From assembly GCA_021464415.1 (NCBI GenBank), contig JAKCWG010000921.1:310001-374000 (forward strand): a DNA stretch of 64,000 nt, given 5' to 3'. Positions 23,719 to 36,300 of this stretch are shown here, one piece after another. Numbering within the stretch: position 1 is the first letter of the stretch; the number at the start of each line of letters is the position of its first letter. Both the position numbers and the translations under genes were made by a program. The DNA is from Lonicera japonica. Lineage: Eukaryota; Streptophyta; Magnoliopsida; Dipsacales; Caprifoliaceae. Below the pieces are notes generated by a model. The model made no database searches, was not told the origin of the DNA, and was given only the letters and a program-made list of their open reading frames with translations.

Positions 23719-24336
23719 TCAGTGAATGTCTTGCAACTTGTCACAACCATACACTTGCAATGATGACCTGTCAAAAGTGTAAGGCTTTGGCATAATAGTC
23801 AGCAGGTTCTGTAGCCCATGGAGAGAAAGAGAAGTTAGTTGAGGGAACAAGATGACGTTGATTCCACCTCCTCCTCCTAATTCCGATCTACACTTATCTT
23901 CTCTGTCCTCCTCTGCAACAATTGCTTCCAAATTCTCACACTCAATAATTTTCACTCCTTTGAGTACCAAGAGAAGTTTTGCCACGGGAGGTGTGAATAC
24001 GTGTTTCAAACTATCACAGTGCTCTACATACAACGAACTCAGATTTTTAAAGTAGCCCTGAATTACATGCGCGCCAGTTTTCCATACATGTCTTAGCTTA
24101 GGTAGACTATGCAGATTAATATGCCACAACTGAGTCAATAGTGGTGCAATTAGTTCATAGCCGCCTTCATTATTGACATTAAATCCTTGGAGGTTGAAAA
24201 CCACTTCAAGTGAGCAACATCTCTGTATTTTAAGCATTTGAAGATGCTGTAACTGCGGTAGCACACTTGTTGGGAAAAAAACTGTAATGTTGTCTAATTT
24301 ATGGACTTTTAGGATTTCCATGTTAACTAATGCAGC
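23719..24336 (-). CDS. CNL exon 5: terminal LRR module and stop (206 codons)
   Basis: The acceptor is GCTGCAG|GCTGCA (24337/24336). The frame ends with LQDIH and TGA at 23721-23719. It carries 'CSLEVVFNLQGFNVNNEGG', 'LPKLRHVWKTGAHVIQG', 'FTPPVAKLLLVLKGVKII' and a diverged acidic loop (EEDREDKCRSELGGGGG). The upstream open frame runs through the acceptor into the intron as far as about 24411, which should not be taken as coding. It is the last exon because the module's usual donor position is replaced by a stop. Confidence 0.8.
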   Translation of the reverse strand, partial: AALVNMEILKVHKLDNITVFFPTSVLPQLQHLQMLKIQRCCSLEVVFNLQGFNVNNEGGYELIAPLLTQLWHINLHSLPKLRHVWKTGAHVIQGYFKNLSSLYVEHCDSLKHVFTPPVAKLLLVLKGVKIIECENLEAIVAEEDREDKCRSELGGGGGINVILFPQLTSLSLHGLQNLLTIMPKPYTFDRSSLQVYGCDKLQDIH

Positions 24337-27300
24337 CTGCAGCCACCAAATTTGATAGTGAGAAATGGCAAGATGGATATATACTTGAAGAATATATATA
24401 TATATATACATATTACTTTATTTTAAAGCACACAATTGTTATTTAATTTCAGAATTAACTTCTAAACTTTGACTCATCACATAGATACAGGAAGTTAAGT
24501 ACGAGTAAATCAGTTTTTTCCCTGGGTTCTAATACTGAATTATGCCATTTTAATTACTCAACAATTATAAGCATAATTTCTTGTTGAGTTCACAATTACT
24601 CGCAAAGCTCATTTAGTCACTGAAAATCAATATTCCGCATTTTCAAGAAATTCACTGTTGATCAAAATCTCTTGTCATGCAACTTATAAAGCAAAAGAAT
24701 TTCACATACTCCTTCCATTTTGAACATAATTCACCTTTGACGTTAGTACTCCCATCCGAAAGATTCCCGCTTGAGTTTTACATGTCATTAAGGACATGGT
24801 ACATTGATTACGTCTTGAAAAGGAAACTATACTCTTCATTTGGGACATCTCAAAGGGATATTTTACAAACTCCTAATTTGGGACAGCAGGGGCTACTTTT
24901 TTAAGAATCAAAATACATAATGTATTCAATAATTAAGTCTCATTAACTTTTCTTTGTAGACTTCTTCATATAGCAATGAGATGAATAAAGATGCATGTTA
25001 GTACTTGGAAGGAATTCTCAAATTGTTTAATTTGAGAAAAATAAAACTAAATATGCTTTTTTACAAAGAAATATCATTTGAAGATGTTGGAGTTATATAA
25101 CATACCTGAATTGTATCGTACAATGTCTCTGTCAACTTCCCACAATCAGCCAAAGTCAAATATTTCAATGATGGCCAGTTGAAAGTGTAAGCCCTGAGTG
25201 TAATCTGCAATAACTTTGGTAACTTCTTGAGAGAAAGTCTAGTTAATTGAGGGAACAAATTGAATATTCCTCCTCCAGCTCCTCCTTCCACTATATCCTC
25301 TTCTTCTTCTTCCTCCTCCTTTGCTACAAGTGCTTCCAAATTCTCGCAATTAGATATTTTCAGTGTTTGAAGTCGAGAAAGAAGCTTTGCAATGGAAGGT
25401 GTGAATACACGTCTCAAACTATCACAACCCTTTACAGTTAACGAACTGAGATATTGAAAGGCGCCAGCCAGCTGAATAGCATTTAATCCTTTATGGTCGA
25501 AAACCACTTCAAGTGAGCTACATCTACCTATATTAAGCTTTTCAAGATTATGTAACTGTGTTAGCACAGTTGTTGGGAAAAGAGCTTTCAGGTTGGGTAA
25601 TTCTCTTACTTGCTGGGTTTCCATGTTATTTGATGTAACCTGCAGCCACCAAATTCGATAGTGAGAAATTTCAGGAAGGACATATACTTGAAGACATATA
25701 TATTACTTTATCAGAAAGCGACAATTGTTAATTAATTTCAGAACCACTGATACTTTCTTATACTTCCAAAGTAAAAAATTAATGCATGAAATTCTTGGCA
25801 ATCACTACGTACAGATAGATATGGGTACGTAGTTATGTAATTAAATTTAATTAGTCTGAAGTGAGTAAATAAATATTGAATGCTACTACTTGGTTTACTC
25901 AAAAGCAATTATTTACAGTCTTTTCTGGATCAAGTTGACTGTTACATGGAAATTCACTGTTAATAAAAATCTGTTGTCAAGTAATTTGAAAAGTAAAAGC
26001 AATTTCACTACTCCTTTCATCTCAAAATTAAGAATTCGCCTTTCAATTTAGTGTTCACTCTGTTTGAAACTAAGAGTCTATTGATTTTTACATGGTTTTA
26101 TTGATGGAATAAAACTTGTTTACTATTATGATAATAAGATATGCCAGTGCCATCAGGCACGGTGAAATAAATAAGATCTAATAATAGGATAAAAAAGAGT
26201 AAACTTTTCTAAATCGACAAAAATCAATGAGGCTATTTTGAGCCCACTGTTTAGCCTAGATTAATGTTTTGGACCGAGTTGTTTTTAATTTTTTAAAAAA
26301 TCTTTTAATCATATTTTTTTTTATTTTACTTTGATCTTGTCAAAATATTTTTTTAACAAATTAAACTAAATGCCAGATGATAAAGTAATCCAAAATTGGA
26401 CTCATGTACCGAGAATACTTCAAGAAACAATAAACTGAAATGACCAACAATGTACAAACACATAAAGTACGTCCTTAAATGTTACTTAATAATTTTTCTT
26501 GATTTTTTTTTACATAATTTTATAGTCATGATGGATCTTGTTTAATTGATCTTGATTAGTAAATTTTAAATATTAATTTTTTATTAAATCTTGAATTTTT
26601 TATTTAAAGCTGTGGCATTTTTAATGTAGACAAAATTATTGGTGTGTGAGAGTTTATTGTGTGTATATTATTGGTGTGAGTCTTTTAACTTTTATTTGAC
26701 ATCTTGATGTGAGTATAAAAGAGATCCCAGGGTATTCAACTAAGGCACACCATAACATATGTATTTTTAACCATTAAATTCTTATATTTTTTTTTTGTCA
26801 AACTTAATGTTTTAATGTACATTGATTAATTCTTGAGCAGAAAACTGGAGTCCGGATTTGCGGCATCTCAAAAAGAAATAGTGTTCTCTTTAGGATATAT
26901 GGAGTTTAGAGAAGATTGTTTAACGAAATACTAATAAAACCGAATAAAACTTCAATTACTATTGTGACATTTAGTACATTGATATTGTCCCAAAAAGATA
27001 ATGAGACTATTAATTTGAGAGCTCCTGAAAAAGAAAGTGTGACTTTTAATTTAAGACAAGGGGAGTATGATATGTTGTCGGTCTAGGAAGTAAGAAATCA
27101 TCATTAACATATTTAGTTTGAGTATGCGTTCTTGGAAAATATCATTACATCAAACATTCCCAAGAAAGTACTTGAACAAGTAAAAGAAATTGAAATAGAA
27201 GAACTTGAAGAAAATATATAAATACGTAATGTATTCAATAATTATTCTGTCTTGCCTTCCAGGCATAATTATGATGAGAGCATTAAAGATGCATGCTAAC

Positions 27301-30300
27301 CAGTGGAGTAGGCAGGATTTTTAATTAGTGGGGCTGGGCTATTATGGAGAGGAACAAAGTCAAAAAATAACTTTTAATATTAAAATAATTCAAAATATAG
27401 GGGAAAGGCGCAACAAGATGTTTTTAAATGACAAATTTACTAACCATTAAGAAACATACAAATTTGGTACTAACAATTTAAACATTGCAACTTAATTTAC
27501 TACTAATATTAACAATTTTCAAAATAAAGCTAGCTAATATCATATATATATTCTCAAAATTAAAGGAAGCGAAATTGGAACTGGCACAATCTTTTTCCAA
27601 TTAGGAATTACCGGAAATGAGGTAAAAGAGCTTGTGTGATAATGTTTTTCGCAAAAAAACTAACGAATAATATTTTTTAGAAATAAGGGCCTAAATATCA
27701 TTATCGTTATGAGATAAGGGCTTGTTTATCAATTGTGTTTTAAAATAAGTGATTTGACCAAGTGCACACTTTACTTTGTACTAAATTGTGTTGAGTGCAA
27801 AATTAACTTTGCACAAAACATATACTTAACTTTGCAATCAAAAAAAAAAATTAGTGAAAATTTGGTACTAAAAATTTAAACATTGCAACTTAATTTACTA
27901 CTAATATTAACAATTTTCGAAATAAAGCTAGCTAATATCATATATATATATATATATATTCTCAAAATTAAAGGAAGCGAAATTGGAACTAGCACAATAT
28001 TTTTCCAATTAGGAATTATTGGAAATAAGGTAAAAGGGCTTGTGTGATAATGTTTTTTGCAAAACAATCAACGAATAATATTATTTAGAAATAAGGGCCT
28101 AGATATCATTGTCATTCTGACATAAGAGCTTGTTTATCAATTGTATTGTAAAATAAGTGCTTTGACCAAGTGCAAACTTTACTTTGCACTAAATTTTGTT
28201 GAGTGTAAATTTAATTTTGCACAAAACATATGTTTTGTGCAAACTTAACTTTGCATAACTCCGAAAAAATTATTTTGTGCATTTTATTAATAAATAAGTT
28301 TTGAATATGTAATTTGTTAAAATTATTCTAAAGCATTGTCAATTAAACACTTATTTAGAATAATATGCTAAAAAACATATAGTGCAAACTTGATTTTGTA
28401 TGATTCCATAAAAAAATACAATTTAAAAATTTACTACAAAATTAACTTTGCAATTCATTTGGAATTTGGTCAAATATAAGCCCTTAATTTAAAAAAATAT
28501 TATTCACTGGTTCTTTTGCAGAATTTTTTTTTCAATTCATGCAAGCCCTATTTTTTAATATCCCAGATAAAGGAGTGCAACCTTAGGTAATATATGCATT
28601 ATGTATAAAAGTCAAAAAGGAAAAAGAAACTTAAACAAAAGAAAAAAGGTACGATATTGCATGTAGCATAAGATACTGGGGAAAAAAAGGAAGAAGAAAA
28701 GAAAAGAAACAACAGAAATATAGCACTGGATATTGCCAGGAAAAATAATTTGGAAAAGAAAAAATAGAAACAAAATTAGGAATGTTATAGCATTAGACAT
28801 AGACAAAAAAGCCAATAAAAATAAAATGCTAGACTAGTGAGAGCTCTGCTAAACCGACATAAAAAATGTCACGAGAGATCTGCTAAAACGACATACAAAA
28901 TTTGGTACTAACTAATGATTACGTGTTATTAGTCCAATGTGGAACGGTTTAACCCACATAGATAGATAGGGAGAAATGCGCATGCATAAGAACCGTGCTT
29001 ATTTTAAGAAGAATATGGACCATTCATTTCGAGTGATAAAATGATTAATTTTTTCATAGAACTTGCTAGAGATGATCTCTATAATGAGTAGACCATTTCC
29101 ACAAAATTTCATAAAATCCCTCAATTTAAAAGTTATAATATGACCATATACATATTGCGTATATTGTTGGAGATGATCTCTCTGTATATCTCTATATAAA
29201 AACTCAACTTTTAAAAGATGAATATTGTAAAATATGCATATATCATTTCCAATATTTAAGTTGGGGTACTAAGCCCCTACATAACTACGACGCCTGATGT
29301 TAAGAGTTTGGAGGATATATTGAAGCCTCAAATGGCTTTGAGAAAATAAAATTAATGTCTTTTTACACACTCACATATATATTGAAAGATCATTTTAAGA
29401 TGTTTGAGTGAGTAATTCAACATACCTGAAGCATATCTTTCAATATCTCTATCAACTTTTCACAATCTACCAGAGACAATTTTTCCAACGATGGCCAGTT
29501 GAAAGTGTAAGGCTTGGGTATCATATTCAATAGCTTCGGTAGATTGCTAAGATAAAGAGCAGTTAATTGAGGGAACAAGATGATTCCTCCTCCTCCCCCC
29601 ACTATACACTCTTCTTCCTCCTCCTCCTTTGCTACAATTGCTTCTAAATTCTTGCATTCATGTACGCATAATATCTGAAGTCCCACAAGAACTTTTGCAA
29701 TGGAAAGGGTGAATACATGTCTCAAACTACCACAATCATATACCCTTAAATAATTCAGATTATGTAAGGAGGAGCCTTGAATTACATGCGGACAATTTTT
29801 CCACACATGTCTTAGATTATCTAAATGAGAAAGAGAAACATCTTTCAATCGAGTAAGCACAGCAAGTTCGTTGCCTCCTTCATTAACATTTGATTGTTGG
29901 AGGTCAAAAATCACTTCAACTGAACCACAGTATCTTACATAAAGCTCTTGTAGATTCTGCACATCCTATGATAAAATACACATTATCAGCCATTTACAAG
30001 ACAACTTAAATGTGAGCCACACAATTAAAATACATAGAAATAAAAATTCAGAAACAATTGACTACTGTATTTTTAAAAAATATTTATATTTTTTGCAGTT
30101 AAACTCATAATTCTAATTGCAATTTATATTTTTGCTGTTAACTTCACAAATTTCACTACAATATTTTTGAAAAACTTGTAGTGAACTTCTAAATTTTGAA
30201 ATTCCTTTTTTCCCTTTTTTTTGCAAGTTGCAAATTTTTGTAAACTTTTAAATTTTGCAGTAAAATTTGTAAATTTCACATCAAGATAGAAATGTAATTA

Positions 30301-33300
30301 GCAAATGAAGAATCTGTGTCATGTTAGGAAACAATTAAGAAACATACCAATATATATGTTGTAATATGTATTGACATGGGTACATATGTCACAACTTATG
30401 CAATTAATTCTAATTTTCTGCCTATTATTATTTATGGCAACTAAATGCGTCTTTATCGTATTAAAATATCTTATCTTGGACCTTTCGTAAAAATATGATA
30501 ATATATGGGTTTTTTCTCCCATTTTTCAATAATAATAATAAAAAAAAAACATTTTTAATGTTATTTTTATTGTTATTTTTATTATTTTGTTGTTGCTGTT
30601 GTTATTGTTATTGTTAGCGTAAAATGATTTATAATTAGTTTATAACCAAAAGCGTAATAGCGGATTTTAACTAAACAATATTCCAATTTTTTTCTTACAA
30701 TTCACGCCAAAAATAGAATTACAAGTTCATCCACCTAATTTTTTTCAATTTTTTGAATTAATGAATATACAACGTTCCAAAAATACCATCGTCTCCTCCC
30801 TTACATCAAAATCTGATCCACACCTAATTAAACATCCAATAACATTTCATGTGTGTATGTATAATTTTATATATGCATATGTGTATATACCTTTTATAGG
30901 AATAATCTACTGCCAATTATATTATAACTTGAAATTTCTGATTGAATTCACCATTCATAAGTCTATAACAAGTTTCTCTTATTAAGTTTAATGGGAAATA
31001 AACCCCAAGGTTAGGGACTTGACTGGATATAATGCTATAATCTATTTTCTGGTTTTTTTTTTGAACAAAAATAAAGAAATTAATAAATAGCCTAATTTAC
31101 AAATTAATTGCACGTATGAAAAAGGTTAAGGGTGATGAAAATCCTTTCACGCGTGTGATGGGACAAAAAAGAATAATCTAAATGGACACAAATTCGATAT
31201 GATATATGTTATTAATTAAAATAACATTCATGGAGATTGGACTGATTAGTGCAGTTATATGTTACCATTAGGTTAGCTTTCCACGCACTGAATTGAGGAG
31301 GGCATTTTAGGAAAATTATAACTCTTTACATGATTTTGAAAAGAAACTATAATTAAACTTAAAAAACCAGAAGTTATTATTTTTTGTAAGTTTATCCAAT
31401 GAGGTGTACAAATTGAAAGGATAATGTGGATTAACTTACAATCTACTCAAACGTGGATCATCTATACAGAGGGAGCATGTGAATTAATCTTCTTTCTTAT
31501 CTTTTGAAAATTACACAAGGGTTGTCTGAGTTGGCCGCTGTGGATGTCCCGCCATTTGATAAATCCTTAGTTAGGCCCAATTATAATTTGGATTTTTATA
31601 TAATTAGAAATGATTCTTAGTTGAATTATAATATTCTTTCTTATTTACTTAAAAATAAAAAATATAAAGTTTAAATATTTCAATTATTATAGCGAATTTA
31701 ATAATGTTATATTTAAAGATACTTGAGCTACCTAATCCAGAATTATGGTAAAACAGCCGCTTGGCTAAAAGACATGATCCAATTTACAATTTTGTCAAGT
31801 AGGATAAAGTAGGTTACAACTTAGATAAATCTATCCAACCAAATGATCCTTGCATGTAAACTAAATGGTAAAAAACTTGAAGTTATTATTTTTTGTAAGT
31901 TTATCTAATGAAGTGGGTAAATTGAAAGGACAATGTGGACTAACTTACAATTTACTCAAACGTGGATAATCTAACAAATTTCTTGGATAGAATTACAATC
32001 AACCTATTCACATTTTAGATTTCTTTTTCTTTTTCTTTTTCCCGTTCACACTTTATAATTAGTATAAATAGATATAGATAGATATTGCCTTGTGAGGATC
32101 CGATTTCGAAATTTAGGATCTACAGTGTCATAATTTTGAGCCAAACATATATGGACTTATTATATAAAACCATTTGGCAATGTGTAATTTTTGACAAACA
32201 CATGATTTGATTGTATTACGTTACAATGGTGTAATTGGTGAACAACCTACTCTTTAATACTATATCGGAGAATTAATCCATTTCAAAACCATAAGGCAAT
32301 GGGTGGAGTAACCTTTTATCTCAAATATCGCATTGCGAGACTTTGTTTTCCTAATGTGAGATTAATAGTCTCAACACATCTCCTCCCATATTGCTTTGAG
32401 CTTAACTAGTGGACTATTTATATTGGGTGATGCATGTGGAGCCCGTGTGGCCGTTGGGTCTTAACATGTGCTGAATAGCTCGACCTTTGATACTCTATTA
32501 GAATTGGAGCCTCCAATCCAAAGTCAATAGGCAATGGGTGCAATTAATCTTAGTTTTATTTCTAACCATTAATTATGTTGAACTTGGTTTGTGTATGTCT
32601 AAAAAAGTGTGATTGTCAAAAATTGAATCTAATTTAGGACAATGGTAGTATTTTTTATTTTTTTTTCTAGTTTTCATTAAGAAGATTGACTGAGCAAATA
32701 ATGGATCGTAATTTGGGGGGAGAGGGTAAATGGTGACATACCTTTTTGTCGAAGAGAAGACCCTTTGAAGCCAAACCATCCAACTTTGGCAGCTTATAAA
32801 GATTCGCTCTTTCCAATTTTGGAAACTCCACTTCTTCAAATGAGTTACAAAAGTGGGTAAGATTTGGAAGTTCATGAAGACGCAAGTGTTTTAAGTGAGG
32901 GAACTGAATCTTTGCAACTGCAGTGGCTGCTGCCTCGTCTTCTCCTCTCTCCTTCCAGAAAATAGCATCCATCATTTCACAATCCTCAATGGTGAGGTGT
33001 TCAAGCATAACTGAACCCATAGCAATAGACGATGAGAATATTTTTACTAGTCCGTGACAGTTTTTTACTATCAACTCTCGCATATTGTGTGTAAGCCATA
33101 TTTCTCCCAGGTACTCCATCCCTTGAAGTTTGAGTCTTGTCATCTTATTTAGTTTAACCTGCATGTAGATTCACATTTGTTATGTTGTTTTAACATAAAT
33201 CTCTCCATTTAAATGTGAAAATATAAAAATGGAAGAAGATTTTAAATAGATTTTAAAAACACAGCCTATTTCCATCTCAAATATTTTAGTTGTTTATATA

Positions 33301-36300
33301 TATTAATTAAAAGAATTGAGAGTATCTCTAGTATTATTATATTTATTGATTTGTATAAAAAAGGTTTAGGTCTCTGTTTTTCACATTAGCTTTCTTTTCT
33401 CCTATCTTTTTTAAAACTTCAAAATGTAATCATTTTGAATACAAAAGAAAACATGTATATTTTAAATCTACTCATTAAGAACTATAAATTGATCAAGATT
33501 AATTGTAAATATAATAATATGCATAAAAAATTCAAAAAAATATATTTTTTAATGTTTTTGTATAAACTAACGTGTAAACATGTGTTGGTAACTTATTGGT
33601 TATTGAAAATTTTACAAGTTTACAAAAGTACAATTAAAACATATATTTTTAGACTTCAAGTATGTGTAAAATACTAATTATACATGATTAATTCACCTTG
33701 TATATTGTTTATGTAAACTTTTCGACCTTTTAGGTCTCTAACTATCTTTTCGACCTTTTTGAGTAAATATACCCCCACTTTACATTGTCATTAGTTTTCT
33801 TTTCTCCTATCTTTTTTTAAACTTTAAAATATAATGATTTTTAATACAAAAATTTTATATTTTAAATCTATTCGATAAGAACTATAAATTGATCGAGATT
33901 AATTGTAATTATAAGATTATGCACATAAAAAATTCAAAAACATAAGTTAATTTTTTTTATATATAAACTAACATCTAATATGTGCTGGCATCTTATTGGT
34001 TATTTTAAATTTTACAAGTTTACAAAAATACCATTGAAATATGTAGTTTTAGACTTCAAGTTCTGTGTAAAATACTAATTAAACATGATTAATTCACCTT
34101 GTATATTGTTTATGTATAGTATTATGATTGAGAAACTCAGTACATATGTATCCTAAAACAGAATTAAAAAAATGGCATAACACCTTTTAATGTTGAAACT
34201 CTCATCCACCTGTTTTCTCTTCTCTTTTTTTTCCAAATATACCTAATTTAAAATAGATAAATTTTGCACCCATTTTATAAAATAAATGGAAAGAAAAGAA
34301 AAGGGCTATATTTATATTTTATTGGCCTAATGATCATTATCTGTTACTAAACTTTTTTTAATTTCCCCCAATGTGCTAGTGAACCACTAGGCAATGTAAA
34401 CTATTAAGTGACAAATATTAAGTGTGAGATTTTAGCAAAAAAAATCAAATAAATGAATAGGGGGAAAAGAAACATCCAACATTAAATGTTTGTAGAGCAA
34501 CAAACCTTTCCCTTGAAGAAACGTTGTTTGGAAGATGCGTGTTGGCATTCTGCAGCCAAATCTTCAGTCTTAGAGTAAATGCTAGTGATCTTTGGTAGGC
34601 ACAGAAGTTCCATATCTTCCAGTCGAGGAAGCTCAATTTCATCCACAGCTTTGCAGAAACCAACAAGGCTCGGTAGACTGTCAAGATGCAAACTTTCTAT
34701 GCGAGGGAACACAAATGTTCTTGCTGCTTCCATATCTTCACCTCCTATCTCATTCGTAAAAAGTTCTTCCATTGCTTGACACCTTACGACTTTAAGCCTT
34801 TTAAGCTTAATCAAACCACTGGCAATAGACAGTGGAAAGATGCTTTTCATTTTGCTCATATCACTTAGACATAATGACTCCAAGTTCTGGAATACTTTAG
34901 TTGTCTGTCGACCCACTTTATTAACGAAAGACACCATCTCATCACAATATCGGAGTTCTAAATCCCTTACTTTTAATAATTCCTCATTTTCAAACTCCTT
35001 TTGAAGATTCTTCAAATCTTTCACCTTCAGATACAAAGCTTCTGTCTTCCTGCACAACACATGGAATAAACCCTCCAATACATCGCTCTTATCAACCATA
35101 CAACACAGAGTGTTTTGGAACACATGCTTAACATCTTTTTCATAGGTACCACCAACACAAATATAGAACTTTTCGACCTTTCCCAAGAAGATTAAGTCTA
35201 CTGGCAAAACCTCGTAGGGTATGTTAATTTCTATAACAAGAAGTTTAGACAACACCTTTAGTTCAGCAAAACTTGCATTCATTTTACTACCACCATCATC
35301 ACCTATACCAGGATTTGCATGAATTTGTTCCGCCCAACAGATGGAAGTGCCTCTTAGGTACAACTCCTCTAGATGGATTAAACTTGACAACAAACAAGGA
35401 GGTATTCTCTGGAGATTTTTACACTCTGTCAGATCCAATAATCTATGCCGAATTAATTTTCCTATTTCTATCGGCAAATCTTGGATTTCGGAATGAGCGA
35501 AGCTTAATATTTCCAAAACTTCTAGTTTTTCGATCATCGATACGTCACCCTCTAGTCTGCAGTTATTTAGAGAGAGAGTTCGAAGGGTTGTCAAGAACTG
35601 GAGTGACCCTGGAAGTGATTGAATAGACATGCACCTCAATACTAAAACTTGAAGTCTCCTCATACCCTTAAAAAAACTTTCTGGGAATTTCAGCGTCTCG
35701 TAATCTAAACCGACCAGTTGCATAAGCGTGAGATTTGGGTATTTTAGCCCATCTGGAAGCTCTTCCATTTCATTGCATTGTAATGAAATTGAAGTGTGTT
35801 GTTCATACGCATCTTCAATTGGCCATTCCTCTATTCCATTACCTAGTCTAACCAAAAACTGACCTTTAGCGATTGATAGAGCAAAATCCCGCACAAGGTC
35901 ATGCATTTTAACGCAGTCTATGACGTCACTCTCTAACAAAAAATTCGAATTCCTTAGCATCTCAACGTGTGCATGTGCATCTTCTCTTGCCTCATGCAAC
36001 TTGCTAATGTTGCTAAACATCTTAATGCCCGCCCCAAATCTAACCAAATCTTCAATTGGAATATCAAAATCTTCTGGGAATAAGCAACAAAGCAGAAAGC
36101 AATTTTTAATTTCCTTAGTTTGTAAGAAATCATAACTGACCTGCAATGTTGCATATACAACTGCATACTCTCCTTCAAGGGCAGAGGCTTTCAGTTGTCT
36201 AAGCACCTTCTTCCACGCCAGTATGCTTTTATTTGCAAGCACTCTAGCAATAGTTGTAATTGCAAGCGGCAAACCCCCACATTCTTTCAAGATATCTTCT

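Noticed and set aside
32070..32540. A possible solo LTR in CNL intron 2
   Set aside because: Phrases such as 'aaggcaatgggtgga' recur within it, but I found no TG...CA ends or target duplication.
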